Origin: Saccharothrix saharensis
GTDB lineage: Bacteria; Actinomycetota; Actinomycetes; Mycobacteriales; Pseudonocardiaceae
Assembly: GCF_006716745.1 (NCBI RefSeq)
Contig: NZ_VFPP01000001.1
Coordinates: 2,604,001-2,668,000, forward strand
Reading direction: 5' to 3'
DNA: 64,000 nucleotides
In this document: piece by piece, positions 1 through 9,779 of the stretch
Layout: each line of letters starts with the position of its first letter
Position numbering within the stretch: position 1 is the first letter of the stretch
Notes under the pieces: model-generated
Database searches by the model: none
What the model saw: only the letters and a program-made list of their open reading frames with translations
What the model was told of the DNA's origin: nothing
Made by a program: the position numbers and the translations under genes

Positions 1-261
1 GGAAGTCGCGGATGTCGTAGCCGCCGTCGCGCAACGGCGAGTCGTAGAACGGCGGCAGCCACAGGCAGTCCACGCCGAGCCACTGGAGGTAGTCCAGGTG
101 GTCGGCCAGGCCGCGCAGGTCGCCCGAGCCGTCGCCGTTGCTGTCGCTGAACGCGCGGACGAGCACCTCGTAGAAGATCGCCGACTTGTACCACTCCGGC
201 TCCACGCCGATGGGCGTGGCTACGCGCGGCGACTCGCCGCTGGGCAGCAGACGGCGCGGCA

Positions 262-262
<1 letters not shown>
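1..262 (-). CDS. treS: Trehalose synthase / maltosyltransferase-partner TreS, N-terminal part (cut by window edge)
   Basis: Only the first ~87 codons are in the window; the gene runs off the left edge. The N-terminus reads as a GH13 alpha-amylase-family trehalose synthase, with FYEVLVRAF, the [11 protein letters not shown] calcium and loop motif, and the [13 protein letters not shown] beta-strand. TreS interconverts maltose and trehalose and feeds maltose to the maltokinase/GlgE route. Its ATG overlaps the stop of the upstream maltosyltransferase gene by 3-4 bases (ATGA), so the two are translationally coupled. This is the usual glgE-treS order in actinobacteria. The family call is firm; everything past residue ~87 is unseen. 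Confidence 0.88.
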
Positions 263-2229
<1,967 letters not shown>

Positions 2230-2368
2230 CAGGTCCACCTCTCGGATCCCTCCGCCGTGGGCAATTCCGTTACCGCCGCCCACCCATCCGAGAATGAACC
2301 CGCTCAACCCCTTGATCCATCATTCGGTAACCACTGCGAAAATTCGACGTAGTATCGGAAGAAATGCA

Positions 2369-2407
2369 CGAGACCCGGCTGCCGACAACGTCGGCAACCG
2401 GGTCTCG
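2369..2407. terminator. Strong bidirectional hairpin terminator
   Basis: An 18-bp stem with one mismatch (arms 2369-2386 and 2390-2407) and a three-base loop. On the + strand it is followed by TACGTTTTT; on the - strand T-rich sequence follows a few bases later. It lies just after the VOC gene stop and separates that operon from glgE. Confidence 0.85.
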
Positions 2408-2417
2408 TACGTTTTTC

Positions 2418-2831
2418 CTACAGTTCGTCGCGGTAGCCCTGGCTCACCTCGACCACGACCCCGTCGGGGTCGGTCAGCCACGCGCTGCGCCACCCCGGGA
2501 TGAAGCTGTCGAAGTCGATCGGACCCAGGTTGACCTGCGCGTCGTCGCCCATCTGCCGGAGCAGGGCGTCGACGTCGTCGACCTGGAACGCCAGGTGGCG
2601 GACCGTGCCGACGTGGTCGGGGCCGTCGCGCTCCACCAGCGTGGGCGCGCCGGCCGCGTCCACCGCGGCGCCGCCGAACAGCTCCAGGTACACCTCCCCC
2701 GACTTCAGGAAGACGATGGACGTGTCGCCGAGGTCGAAGAACCGGGCGCGCTTGAAACCGAACCAGCGCGTGTAGAATTCCTCGGTCGCGGCGAGGTCGC
2801 GGCAGTTGAGCGCGACGTGGGACCACTTCAT
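2418..2831 (-). CDS. VOC-family (glyoxalase/bleomycin-resistance-like) protein
   Basis: A protein of 137 aa with the single-domain vicinal-oxygen-chelate fold: the strand MKWSHVALNCRDL at the start, RHLAFQVDD in the middle and AWLTDPDGVVVEVSQG at the end. Metal ligands typical of the family are plausible (His6, His near residue 80, Glu near the C-terminus). Members bind or isomerise small electrophiles or sequester antibiotics; the substrate here is unknown. It is the last gene of a five-gene - strand operon (LLM, SnoaL-like, ABM-like, SDR, VOC), 45 bp after the SDR gene. This suggests a small-molecule modification or detoxification set rather than primary metabolism. Confidence 0.85.
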   Translation of the reverse strand: MKWSHVALNCRDLAATEEFYTRWFGFKRARFFDLGDTSIVFLKSGEVYLELFGGAAVDAAGAPTLVERDGPDHVGTVRHLAFQVDDVDALLRQMGDDAQVNLGPIDFDSFIPGWRSAWLTDPDGVVVEVSQGYRDEL

Positions 2832-2876
2832 GGGTTCGCCTTTCGGTGTTTCGGCAGTCGGCGACCCGTTCGCCCG

Positions 2877-3680
2877 TCAGTCCGCGGGCAGGCCGACCAG
2901 CTCGCTGCTGAGCCGCCACAGCCGCTGTCGCGCGGACGGGTCGTAGCACTGCGCGTGGGCACGGGCTTCGCGGACGCCGTCGTAGTAGCGCCCGGTGATC
3001 CCGGCGAGGTCGTCGGAGAGCGCGAAGCGCAGCGTCGCCTCGGAGCCCTCCGCCACGGTGCTCATGGTGTAGCCGAAGGTCTCGTAGACCATCTTGGTGC
3101 CCATCAAGGACGCCGGGTGCAGGCTGTTCACGGTTGCCTGCGCCGGGTCGAGCCGCTCGGCCAGCTCGAAGCAGGTCGCGATCTGGGCCAGTTTGCTCTG
3201 CCGATAGGCGCGCAGCGGCTCGTAGCCCCGGTGCAGCATCACGTCGTCGAAGTCGATCGGGGACTGCCCGGCCGACGCGACGGTGACGATCCGCGCGGCG
3301 GGTGACAGCAGCGGGAGCAGCAGCCTGGTGAGCAGGAACGGGGCGAGGTGGTTCACGGCGAACCGGAGTTCGTGTCCCCCCTTGCTCTCCAGGCGCCGGT
3401 CGTCGCGGCGGCCCGCGCCCATCCCGGCGTTGTTGATCAGCACGTCGAGCCGCACGCCGTCGTCCGCGAGACGTGCGGCCATAGCCCGCACCTGGTCGAA
3501 GTCGGCGAAGTCCGCCAGGTAGGTCCGCACGGCACCGCCCACGTCCCGTGCCGCGTTCGCCAGGCGTTGCGCGTCACGGCCGTGGATCAGCACGGTCGCC
3601 CCGGTCGCGGCGAGCCGCTTCGCCAGGTCCAGCCCGAGGCCGTCCGTGGCGCCGGTGACCAGGAAAGTGCGGTCCTTCAA
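2877..3680 (-). CDS. Short-chain dehydrogenase/reductase
   Basis: A protein of 267 aa and a classical NAD(P)-binding SDR. It has TGATDGLG (cofactor loop, residues ~9-16), INNAGMG, the catalytic Ser in IVTVASAGQ, and YRQSK as the YxxxK pair. The substrate loop and C-terminus resemble the retinol-dehydrogenase/WW-domain-oxidoreductase-like subgroup (GRYYDGVREA near the end). It probably reduces a carbonyl or oxidises an alcohol of an unidentified substrate. It sits 39 bp after the ABM-like gene and 45 bp before the VOC gene, in the operon probably controlled by the divergent MmyB-type regulator. Confidence 0.9.
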   Translation of the reverse strand: MKDRTFLVTGATDGLGLDLAKRLAATGATVLIHGRDAQRLANAARDVGGAVRTYLADFADFDQVRAMAARLADDGVRLDVLINNAGMGAGRRDDRRLESKGGHELRFAVNHLAPFLLTRLLLPLLSPAARIVTVASAGQSPIDFDDVMLHRGYEPLRAYRQSKLAQIATCFELAERLDPAQATVNSLHPASLMGTKMVYETFGYTMSTVAEGSEATLRFALSDDLAGITGRYYDGVREARAHAQCYDPSARQRLWRLSSELVGLPAD

Positions 3681-3719
3681 CGGTGTTCTCCTTCGGTTCG
3701 ACTCACGACCGGTCGCCGG

Positions 3720-4010
3720 TCAGGCCAGCTCGGTGACCGCGCGCACGCTCTGGGAGACGGGGTCGCCCTCCAGGCACGGCGCGAACTCCTCCCACACCGG
3801 GATGATCTTGGCGAGGTGGTCGTCGAGGTGCTGCCGGCTCTCCCAGCGCTCGAAGAGCGTGAACTTGTTCACGTCATCCTCGTGGCGCAGCCAGGTGAAG
3901 TCCACGCAGCCCTCGTCCTGCAGGGACAGCCGCTGGATCTCGGCGAGCGTGCGCAGGGCCTCGCCCTGGTGCTGGGGCTTGACGGTGATGTGCAGCAGGA
4001 ACGCGGGCAT
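3720..4010 (-). CDS. Antibiotic-biosynthesis-monooxygenase (ABM) domain protein
   Basis: A small (96 aa) ferredoxin-like dimeric barrel with FLLHITVKPQ at the start, CVDFTWLRHEDD in the middle and LFERWESRQHLDDHL, the usual ABM helix. Members are cofactor-free quinone-forming monooxygenases or stress proteins; no catalytic assignment can be made. I prefer the ATG at 4010, preceded by GGGGAT five bases upstream; a longer form from 4037 would overlap the previous gene by 4 bp. It lies between a SnoaL-like gene and an SDR, a grouping common in redox tailoring operons. Confidence 0.82.
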   Translation of the reverse strand: MPAFLLHITVKPQHQGEALRTLAEIQRLSLQDEGCVDFTWLRHEDDVNKFTLFERWESRQHLDDHLAKIIPVWEEFAPCLEGDPVSQSVRAVTELA

Positions 4011-4033
4011 GGTGATCCCCTTCACGGACGTGG

Positions 4034-4465
4034 TCACGGCAGCGGCACCCCGAGCTGGCGCAGGAGGCCCGCGGTGTCGGCCTGGACCCAGCGCTCGGCG
4101 ATGCGGCCGTGCTCGAAGCGGAAGACCTCGATGCTGGTCCAGGTGATCGGCTCACCGGTGGCGCGCTGGCCCAGGAAGTCCTTGACGAACCGCCCGGTGA
4201 AGGTGATGTGGATGACGACCTTGTCGTCACCGGCCGGGTAGATCAGGTCGTGGTGCGAGGTGAACGCCATCGCCGCGTGCGCCTCGGCGAGCAGCTTCTT
4301 GAGCTCGGCGACGTCGCGGACGCTCCACGCCGGGTTGTTGTCGACGAAGCCGGGCGCGAACAGCTCGTCCATGTCGTCGTAGCGGCGCTCGTTGACGACG
4401 TCGTTGAGCGTGCGGATGGCCAGCACGTGCTGCTCCTGGATCCGCAGCGGATCTGTTGTGGTCAC
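4034..4465 (-). CDS. SnoaL-like ester cyclase / NTF2-fold protein
   Basis: About 143 aa with the NTF2-like cone fold used by SnoaL-type cyclases. It has an N-terminal helix around NDVVNERRYDDMDELFAPGFVDNNP and later FTSHHDLIYPAGDDKV and WTSIEVFRFEHGRIAERWVQAD, the recognisable SnoaL C-terminal strand. I chose the GTG at 4465 because GGAGGAGAT lies just upstream; an ATG at 4534 has no ribosome-binding site. Function could be cyclase, hydrolase or structural; the substrate is unknown. It is the second gene of the LLM-SnoaL-ABM-SDR-VOC operon. Confidence 0.85.
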   Translation of the reverse strand: MTTTDPLRIQEQHVLAIRTLNDVVNERRYDDMDELFAPGFVDNNPAWSVRDVAELKKLLAEAHAAMAFTSHHDLIYPAGDDKVVIHITFTGRFVKDFLGQRATGEPITWTSIEVFRFEHGRIAERWVQADTAGLLRQLGVPLP

Positions 4466-4582
4466 GGGATCTCCTCCGGTGCCGAGTGGACTCCTGCCGC
4501 CACCCAGCCTGGCCGGTGGGGTCGGGGTGGACAATCAGCCCGGGTCCACTGTGGCAACTGCGCTCAGACGTCGTGGATCCGC

Positions 4583-5476
4583 TCACCCGGTGAACGGAGT
4601 CGCACCGATCTTCCCGGGCGCGTGCGCGCGCACGTAGTCGGTGAGCCCGGCGAGGTCGATGCCGTCGGGCGGGAAGAGCACGAGGCGCTCCGCGCCGACC
4701 TTCCGGTACTCGCCCACCACCTGGGGGCGGAGGGCGCCGCGCGGCGGTGTGACGGTGACTCCCAGGGGCCCGAGGTCGGCCGGCCGGCCGTGGACGTCGG
4801 CTTCGCGCTGGAGGCTCTCCTTCATCCACGCGACGGTGGCCGGGGGGAGGCCGAAGCCGTACCACCCGTGCGAATGCGTGACCGCGCCGCGCAATGCGGC
4901 CGGCGCGTGCCCGCCGGTGATGACGGGCAGGTCCGCCTGGACCGGTCGCGGGTGTGCGGCGATGTGGTCGAAATCGACGAACTCGCCGTGGAACCCCGGT
5001 TTCTCGTCGTGCCAGAGGGAACGCATCGCGGAAACGTGTTCCAGAGCGCGGGCGAGCCTGCGCTCGAACGGCACACCGACCGCCCGGAACGTCGGCTCGA
5101 TGTATCCCACGCCGTAGCCGAACATCAGCCGACCGCCGGACAGCACGTCCAGCGACGCGAGCTGCTTGGCCAGCACTACGGGATTACGTAGGGGCAGGAT
5201 CACAATGCCGGTGCCCAGCTTGATCCGGCTCGTCACACCGGCGAGGTACGACAGGTGCACGATCGGGTCGACCAGTTCCAGGTCCGCCGGGAACGGGCTG
5301 GCCGTGCCGGGCGGGTCGGGCAGCGCCGGGTGTTCCCCCACCCACAACGATTCGTAGCCCAGTTCCTCCGCCAACGACGCGATCCCGGCGAGTTCGGCGG
5401 GCCCCACGGTCGGTGCCATGTTCAACGCGAACAACCCCACCGCGGGCGGCGCGTCGGCGGTCCGGAACAGCGTCAC
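4583..5476 (-). CDS. LLM-class F420-dependent oxidoreductase
   Basis: A protein of 297 aa with a luciferase-like (beta/alpha)8 barrel. Typical motifs are GYESLWVGEHP near residue 45, KLGTGIVILPLRNPVVLAKQLASLDVLSGGRL near residues 85-115, and a C-terminal segment ending in a surface helix. F420H2-dependent members reduce C=C or C=N bonds of diverse substrates. It is the first gene of the five-gene operon and is transcribed divergently from the MmyB-type regulator, 123 bp away. That is the classic arrangement for a regulator and its target. The substrate is unknown. Confidence 0.9.
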   Translation of the reverse strand: MTLFRTADAPPAVGLFALNMAPTVGPAELAGIASLAEELGYESLWVGEHPALPDPPGTASPFPADLELVDPIVHLSYLAGVTSRIKLGTGIVILPLRNPVVLAKQLASLDVLSGGRLMFGYGVGYIEPTFRAVGVPFERRLARALEHVSAMRSLWHDEKPGFHGEFVDFDHIAAHPRPVQADLPVITGGHAPAALRGAVTHSHGWYGFGLPPATVAWMKESLQREADVHGRPADLGPLGVTVTPPRGALRPQVVGEYRKVGAERLVLFPPDGIDLAGLTDYVRAHAPGKIGATPFTG

Positions 5477-5599
5477 GACGATCTCCTATGCTGGGAAGAG
5501 TGCGTTGAGCAGGCCGTGCGGCCGCCGCGCCCGAATACGATGGCCGCGTTCCACCCGGCCCGGTGCGCCACCGGCCGGGCCTGACCGCGGAGAACCCCG

Positions 5600-6430
5600 A
5601 TGACGGACCACCGAAAGCGTGAGCTGGGCGCGTTCCTGCGCGCCCGCCGGGAACGGCTCAAGCCGCAGGACGTCGGCCTGGCGCCCGTCGCGGGTCGGCG
5701 ACGCACCCCCGGCCTGCGCCGCGAGGAGGTCGCGCAGCTGTCCGGCGTCGGCCTGACCTGGTACACGTGGCTGGAGCAGGGCCGCGACATCCCGTCGTCC
5801 CGGCAGGTCATCGAGGCGCTGGCGACGGCGTTGCGGCTGGACGACGACGACCGCGACCACATCTTCGAGCTGGCCGGGCTGCGGGCGGCCGAGCCGCGCT
5901 CGCCCGACGGCGAGCTGCCCGCGCTCGTGCAGCGGGTGCTGGACAACCTGATGCCGAACCCCGCGTACGTGTTCGACCAGCGGCTGGACATCCTGGCGTG
6001 GAACCGGGCGCAGGCGCTGCTGTGGCTGGACCCGGGCACGGTCGAGCCGGCCGAGCGCAACCTGCTGTGGCTGATCTTCACCGATCCGCTCGTGCGGTCG
6101 CTGCTGGTCGACTGGGAGTCGGCGGCGGGCAGCGTGCTCGGCCAGTTCCGCGCGGCGGCCGGGCGCAGCAGCGGCGACCACCGGTACGCCGAGATCGCGA
6201 ACCGGCTGCGCGAGGTGAGCCCGGAGTTCGGCAAGCGCTGGGACTCCTACCCGGTGGCCGAGTTCGACGTGGAGGTCAACCGCCTCGACCACCCCGGGGT
6301 CGGCCGCATCGACCTCGACCTGCTGCACTTGCGGCTGGTCGAGCACCCGACGCTGACGGTCGTGCTCCAGACCCCGGTCGGCCCGGTCGACTCGGCCCGC
6401 ATCGCAACCCTCCTCGACCGCTCCGGCTGA
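5600..6430 (+). CDS. MmyB-like XRE-family transcriptional regulator
   Basis: A protein of 276 aa. The N-terminal helix-turn-helix spans residues ~5-75 and includes RRTPGLRREEVAQLSGVGLTWYTWLEQG, diagnostic of the MmyB subgroup. A C-terminal ligand-binding PAS-like domain (residues ~105-270) has AYVFDQRLDILAWNRAQALL. In described members this C-terminal domain binds a fatty-acid-like ligand and the gene controls a divergent oxidoreductase. Here the divergent neighbour is the LLM-led operon, so local control of that operon is the simplest inference. The convergent MFS exporter could be a second target. Confidence 0.92.
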   Translation: MTDHRKRELGAFLRARRERLKPQDVGLAPVAGRRRTPGLRREEVAQLSGVGLTWYTWLEQGRDIPSSRQVIEALATALRLDDDDRDHIFELAGLRAAEPRSPDGELPALVQRVLDNLMPNPAYVFDQRLDILAWNRAQALLWLDPGTVEPAERNLLWLIFTDPLVRSLLVDWESAAGSVLGQFRAAAGRSSGDHRYAEIANRLREVSPEFGKRWDSYPVAEFDVEVNRLDHPGVGRIDLDLLHLRLVEHPTLTVVLQTPVGPVDSARIATLLDRSG

Positions 6431-6458
6431 TCCGCTCCCCGCCCGTCGGACGCGGGGC

Positions 6459-6488
6459 GGTGGGTGCCCGGGGGAGACGGCACCCACC
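6459..6488. terminator. Hairpin between convergent regulator and MFS genes
   Basis: A perfect 10-bp stem (6459-6468 with 6479-6488) around a 10-base loop, in the gap between two converging genes. There is no U-tract, as is usual in actinomycetes. A second, imperfect GC hairpin lies just before it. Confidence 0.6.
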
Positions 6489-6545
6489 ACCCGTCCAGGT
6501 CCGCCCGCGGGGGTTCGGCAGGACCAGGACGCCATCGCGGTCCAA

Positions 6546-8039
6546 TCAGGCGGCGGCGCGCTTGCGGGTCAGCGTCACGCCGATCACCGACGCGACCACG
6601 GACACCACCACCGCCACGATGAGCGCGTAGCGGAAGCCCGCCACCAGCGACGCCGGGTCCGCCTGCTCCAGCGGCGTGCCCTCGGCGAGCAGCCCGCCGG
6701 TGACGCCGACGGCGATCGCGGCGAACGCCGCCGCGCCCAGCGCCGCGCCGAGCTGCTGCGAGGTGTTCAGCAGACCACCCGCGAGGCCCTGCTGGTGGTC
6801 CGGCACACCGGACGTGGCCGAGATGCTGACGATGACGACCGCGGACACGTGCCCGAACCCGATCACCGCCATGCCGACGAGGATCCACCAGATCGCGCCG
6901 GTCGCGGGCAGGATCGCCAGCGCCACCGTGCCGACCGCCTGCATCAGCAGGCCGCCGACCAGCGTGGCCGTGCTGCCGAGCTTGCCGGACACCTTGCCCG
7001 CCGACATGCCGGCCACCACCGCGGTCGCGCCGAGCACCGCGAACGTCAAGCCGGTCTGCAGCGGCGTGAAGCCCTCGATGCCCTGGAGGTACAGGGTGAG
7101 GATGTAGGCGATGCCGACGAACGAGCCGATCAGCAGCACGTTGATCAGGTTCGCGGTCAGCAGCACGCGCTGCGCGACGACCTTGAGCGGGATCAGCGGG
7201 TGCGGGCTGCGCTGCTCGATCACCAGGAACGCGGCGAACAGCACGATCGACACCACCAGCGAGACCAGCCAGCCGAAGCCGCCCTGGGTGATCGTGGACA
7301 GCGCGTACACCATGCTGATCACCGATCCGGTGATGGTGACCGCGCCGGGCACGTCGAGCTTGCGGTTGCTCTCCAGGCCGCGGCTCTCCTTGATCAGCTT
7401 GGGCGCGAGCAGCGCCGCACCCAGGCCGATCGGCACGTTGACGAAGAACACCCACCGCCAGTTCAGCACGTCGGTGAGGATGCCGCCGAGCACCACGCCC
7501 GACACGAACCCGAACGACAGCACCGCGCCGTAGACGCCCAGCGCGCGGTTGCGCTCCGGACCCTCGGGGAACGACGTGGTCAGCAGCGACAGCGCCGCGG
7601 GCGCGACCACCGCCGCCGCCAGGCCCTGCGCACCGCGCAGCAGCACGAGCTGCACGTCGTCCTGCGCGATGCCCGCCACCAGGGAGACCAGCGCGAAGGC
7701 CACGAGGCCGATGATGAACAGCCGGCGCCGCCCGTAGAGGTCGGAGATCCGGCCGCCGAGCATCAGGAAACCACCGAAGGTGATGGCGTAGGCGCTGATG
7801 ACCCATTGCAGGCCGGAGGTGGTGAACTGCAACTCGGCCTGGATGACCGGCAGCGCCACGTTGGTGATGGAGAAGTCCAGGGCGATCATGAACTCGGCCA
7901 GGCACAACAACAGCAGAACGAGGCCGGCATTCGGCCGCCGGCCCGCCGCGGTCGTGTTCGCACTGGCCGTGGTCGCCGCATCCGACGCGGCGGTGCCCGT
8001 GGGCGGCCCTGCAGCCGTCTGGTCGGCAATGTGAGACAA
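6546..8039 (-). CDS. MFS drug exporter, DHA2 (14-TM) family
   Basis: A protein of 497 aa. After a ~30-residue Ala/Thr-rich cytoplasmic leader, hydrophobic segments run through the whole chain, consistent with 14 membrane helices. LDFSITNVALPVI in helix 1 and GGRISDLYGRRRLF in the helix 2-3 loop are hallmarks of the DHA2 drug:proton antiporters. Likely role: proton-coupled export of an amphipathic or toxic compound. It is expressed toward the regulator at 5.6-6.4 kb and shares a 377-bp divergent promoter region with the sugar/ThDP operon at 8.4 kb, which contains two inverted repeats. Confidence 0.92.
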   Translation of the reverse strand: MSHIADQTAAGPPTGTAASDAATTASANTTAAGRRPNAGLVLLLLCLAEFMIALDFSITNVALPVIQAELQFTTSGLQWVISAYAITFGGFLMLGGRISDLYGRRRLFIIGLVAFALVSLVAGIAQDDVQLVLLRGAQGLAAAVVAPAALSLLTTSFPEGPERNRALGVYGAVLSFGFVSGVVLGGILTDVLNWRWVFFVNVPIGLGAALLAPKLIKESRGLESNRKLDVPGAVTITGSVISMVYALSTITQGGFGWLVSLVVSIVLFAAFLVIEQRSPHPLIPLKVVAQRVLLTANLINVLLIGSFVGIAYILTLYLQGIEGFTPLQTGLTFAVLGATAVVAGMSAGKVSGKLGSTATLVGGLLMQAVGTVALAILPATGAIWWILVGMAVIGFGHVSAVVIVSISATSGVPDHQQGLAGGLLNTSQQLGAALGAAAFAAIAVGVTGGLLAEGTPLEQADPASLVAGFRYALIVAVVVSVVASVIGVTLTRKRAAA

Positions 8040-8122
8040 AGTCGGCTCCTTGATATCGCCGGCGTTACGCCGATGCGACCACTGTGCTCACCCCGAAGCC
8101 GGGTAGCCAGACCAGGGTCTTT

Positions 8123-8143
8123 CCTAGTAGCAGGACTACCAGG
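8123..8143. promoter_or_regulatory. Imperfect inverted repeat, candidate operator of the MFS gene
   Basis: CCTAGTAG, five bases, CTACCAGG: an 8-bp arm pair with one mismatch, 84 bp upstream of the exporter start. Size and symmetry fit a dimeric repressor site; the protein that binds it is unknown. Confidence 0.4.
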
Positions 8144-8318
8144 CAACGCCGGCCCGGACGGTCCGCGCCCCGGCCACCGGCGCGTCCCGGGCTCATCACC
8201 AGCACATTGACGGCGGACACAAAAACTGCGTGTTGCCCACGCGTGAAACAACCGACTCGCGCAATTCCGTCAAGTCCACCCAGTTGCACCGCGTGGCTTG
8301 CACCGATCCAGTGGCACG

Positions 8319-8339
8319 GATTGACTCATGTCGTCAATC
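8319..8339. promoter_or_regulatory. Perfect inverted repeat GATTGAC-N7-GTCAATC
   Basis: Perfect 7-bp arms with a 7-base spacer, about 80 bp before the first gene of the + strand operon. The left arm contains TTGACT, which could double as a -35 element, so a bound repressor would block the promoter. This is inference from symmetry and position only. Confidence 0.42.
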
Positions 8340-8416
8340 ACGACACCAAAGATGTCACAGCGGGTGACGGTCATCACGGTCCGTCCGCCACCGACACGGG
8401 CACACGGGAGAAATCA

Positions 8417-8851
8417 GTGGCAGCAACCCTCGACAATGATCTGATCAGCCGATTCGTCGGCGATTGGTACCGCGCCCTGGACGAGCACGCGACCGAGGAC
8501 GAGGTGCTCGGATATCTGGTCGACACCAATCCGGAGATGACTTTCCCGGAAGGCACGCTCCGGTCGACCGAAGAATTCCTGGGTTGGTACCGGACGGTCG
8601 TCAACCGCTTTTTCGACGAGGTGCACGAAGTCACCGAGGTGACGTCGTCCATTCGCGGCGACGTGGCCGACGTGAAGGTGCGCGTGAATTGGCAGGCGCG
8701 AATCTGGAACCCGCCGGCGGCGACGAGCCAGTGGCTCGGCTTCGACGCCGACCAGACGTGGCAGGTCGTGCGCGACGAGGCGGGCCGGCTGCGCATCCGC
8801 CGGTACGTGGTGGACGCCCTGCACCCGATGCCCGGCTCCGCCGAGCTCTGA
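8417..8851 (+). CDS. NTF2/SnoaL-like protein (first copy in operon)
   Basis: A protein of 144 aa. The GTG at 8417 is preceded by GGGAG. The NTF2-like fold is suggested by an N-terminal helix pair (ISRFVGDWYRALDEHA), FPEGTLRSTEEFLGWYRTVVNRFFDEVHEV, and later strands VADVKVRVNWQARIWNPP and DQTWQVVRDEAGRLRIRRYVVD. The same pattern (FxxWYR, then FDxxxxV, then W.S/A....W) recurs in the gene at 11387, so the two are paralogues within one operon. Members act as cyclases, isomerases or dimer partners. No catalytic residue can be assigned. It is the leader gene of the eight-gene + strand operon. Confidence 0.8.
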   Translation: MAATLDNDLISRFVGDWYRALDEHATEDEVLGYLVDTNPEMTFPEGTLRSTEEFLGWYRTVVNRFFDEVHEVTEVTSSIRGDVADVKVRVNWQARIWNPPAATSQWLGFDADQTWQVVRDEAGRLRIRRYVVDALHPMPGSAEL

Positions 8852-8879
8852 ACAACCCTCACAACCAGGGAGTAGAGAA

Positions 8880-9707
8880 GTGACCCGACGAGTTCTCGTG
8901 GTGCTGTCCGAGTACGGCTACTGGGGGGAGGAGCTGGTCGGTCCGCTGGAGGCGTTCGACGCCCGCGGCTACCAGGTCACCTTCGTCACCCCGACCGGCA
9001 AGCGCGCCCACGCGCTGCCGCCGAGCATGGACGCCGACTACATCGACCCGCCGCTCGGCCGCACGGTGACCACGCCGGAGATGGCCCGCGCGGTCCGCGC
9101 GCTGGACGAGTCCGACCGGCTGGACAACCCGCTCAGCCTGGCCGACCTCATCCCCGAGCGGCCCTACAACAGCTCGATCAACCACCTGCGCGAGCTGGAG
9201 GCCTACCACCGCACCCTGCAGCCCGCGGTGGACGACCTGGTCGCGGCCTACGACGCGCTGGTGCTCGTCGGCGGCTCCGGCCCGCTGGTCGACATGGTGA
9301 ACAACGAGCGCCTGCACGAGGTCGTCCTCGGCTTCCACGCCGCGGACAAGCCGATCCTCGCCGAGTGCTACGGCGTCACCGTGCTGGCCTTCGCCCGCGA
9401 CTGGGAGTCCCGCCAGAGCATCATCTACGGCAAGCACGTCACGGGTCACCCGAAGGAGTACGACTACAAGGACGGCACCGGCTTCCTCGGCGTCGACTTC
9501 AACATGGGCCCGCCCCCGTTCCCGCTGGAGTACATCCTGCGCGACGCGACCGGTGCCTTCGGCGGCTTCCACGGCAACGTGGGCAAGGAGCTGTCGGTGA
9601 TCGTGGACTACCCGTTCGTCACCGCGCGGTCCACTCCGGACTCCGCGCTGTCCGGTGAGCTGCTGGTGCAGACGCTGGAGAACGGCCTGCGCCGCTACGG
9701 CTGGTAG
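8880..9707 (+). CDS. DJ-1/PfpI (class I glutamine-amidotransferase-like) protein, long form
   Basis: A protein of 275 aa with the Rossmann-like DJ-1/PfpI fold: VLVVLSEYGYWGEELVGPLEAFDARGY at the start and the nucleophile elbow LAECYGVTVLAF near residue 162, where Cys would be catalytic. ALVLVGGSGP precedes the elbow. Family members act as glyoxalases, chaperones, isonitrile hydratases or amidases. At 275 aa it is longer than typical DJ-1 (~190 aa) and has an inserted central region. It lies 28 bp after the NTF2-like gene and 72 bp before the ThDP enzyme, and a second DJ-1-like gene follows at 12.3 kb. A carbonyl-processing role is inference. Confidence 0.85.
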   Translation: MTRRVLVVLSEYGYWGEELVGPLEAFDARGYQVTFVTPTGKRAHALPPSMDADYIDPPLGRTVTTPEMARAVRALDESDRLDNPLSLADLIPERPYNSSINHLRELEAYHRTLQPAVDDLVAAYDALVLVGGSGPLVDMVNNERLHEVVLGFHAADKPILAECYGVTVLAFARDWESRQSIIYGKHVTGHPKEYDYKDGTGFLGVDFNMGPPPFPLEYILRDATGAFGGFHGNVGKELSVIVDYPFVTARSTPDSALSGELLVQTLENGLRRYGW

Positions 9708-9779
9708 GGCGTCACGGGCGGACGCGGCGCCGGTCCGCGCCGCGTCCGCCACCACACTGGGGAAGGTGGAACGAAGCAC

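Larger units (their letters stand above)
8040..8416. promoter_or_regulatory. Divergent promoter region between MFS exporter and the 8.4-17 kb operon
   Basis: A 377-bp region with no supportable gene. It must hold the promoters of both divergent transcription units. Two inverted repeats stand out (listed separately). A CTTGACGGAATT sequence on the - strand (8263-8274) looks like a -35 element and recurs upstream of the hydrazine operon at 29760-29771. Confidence 0.6.
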
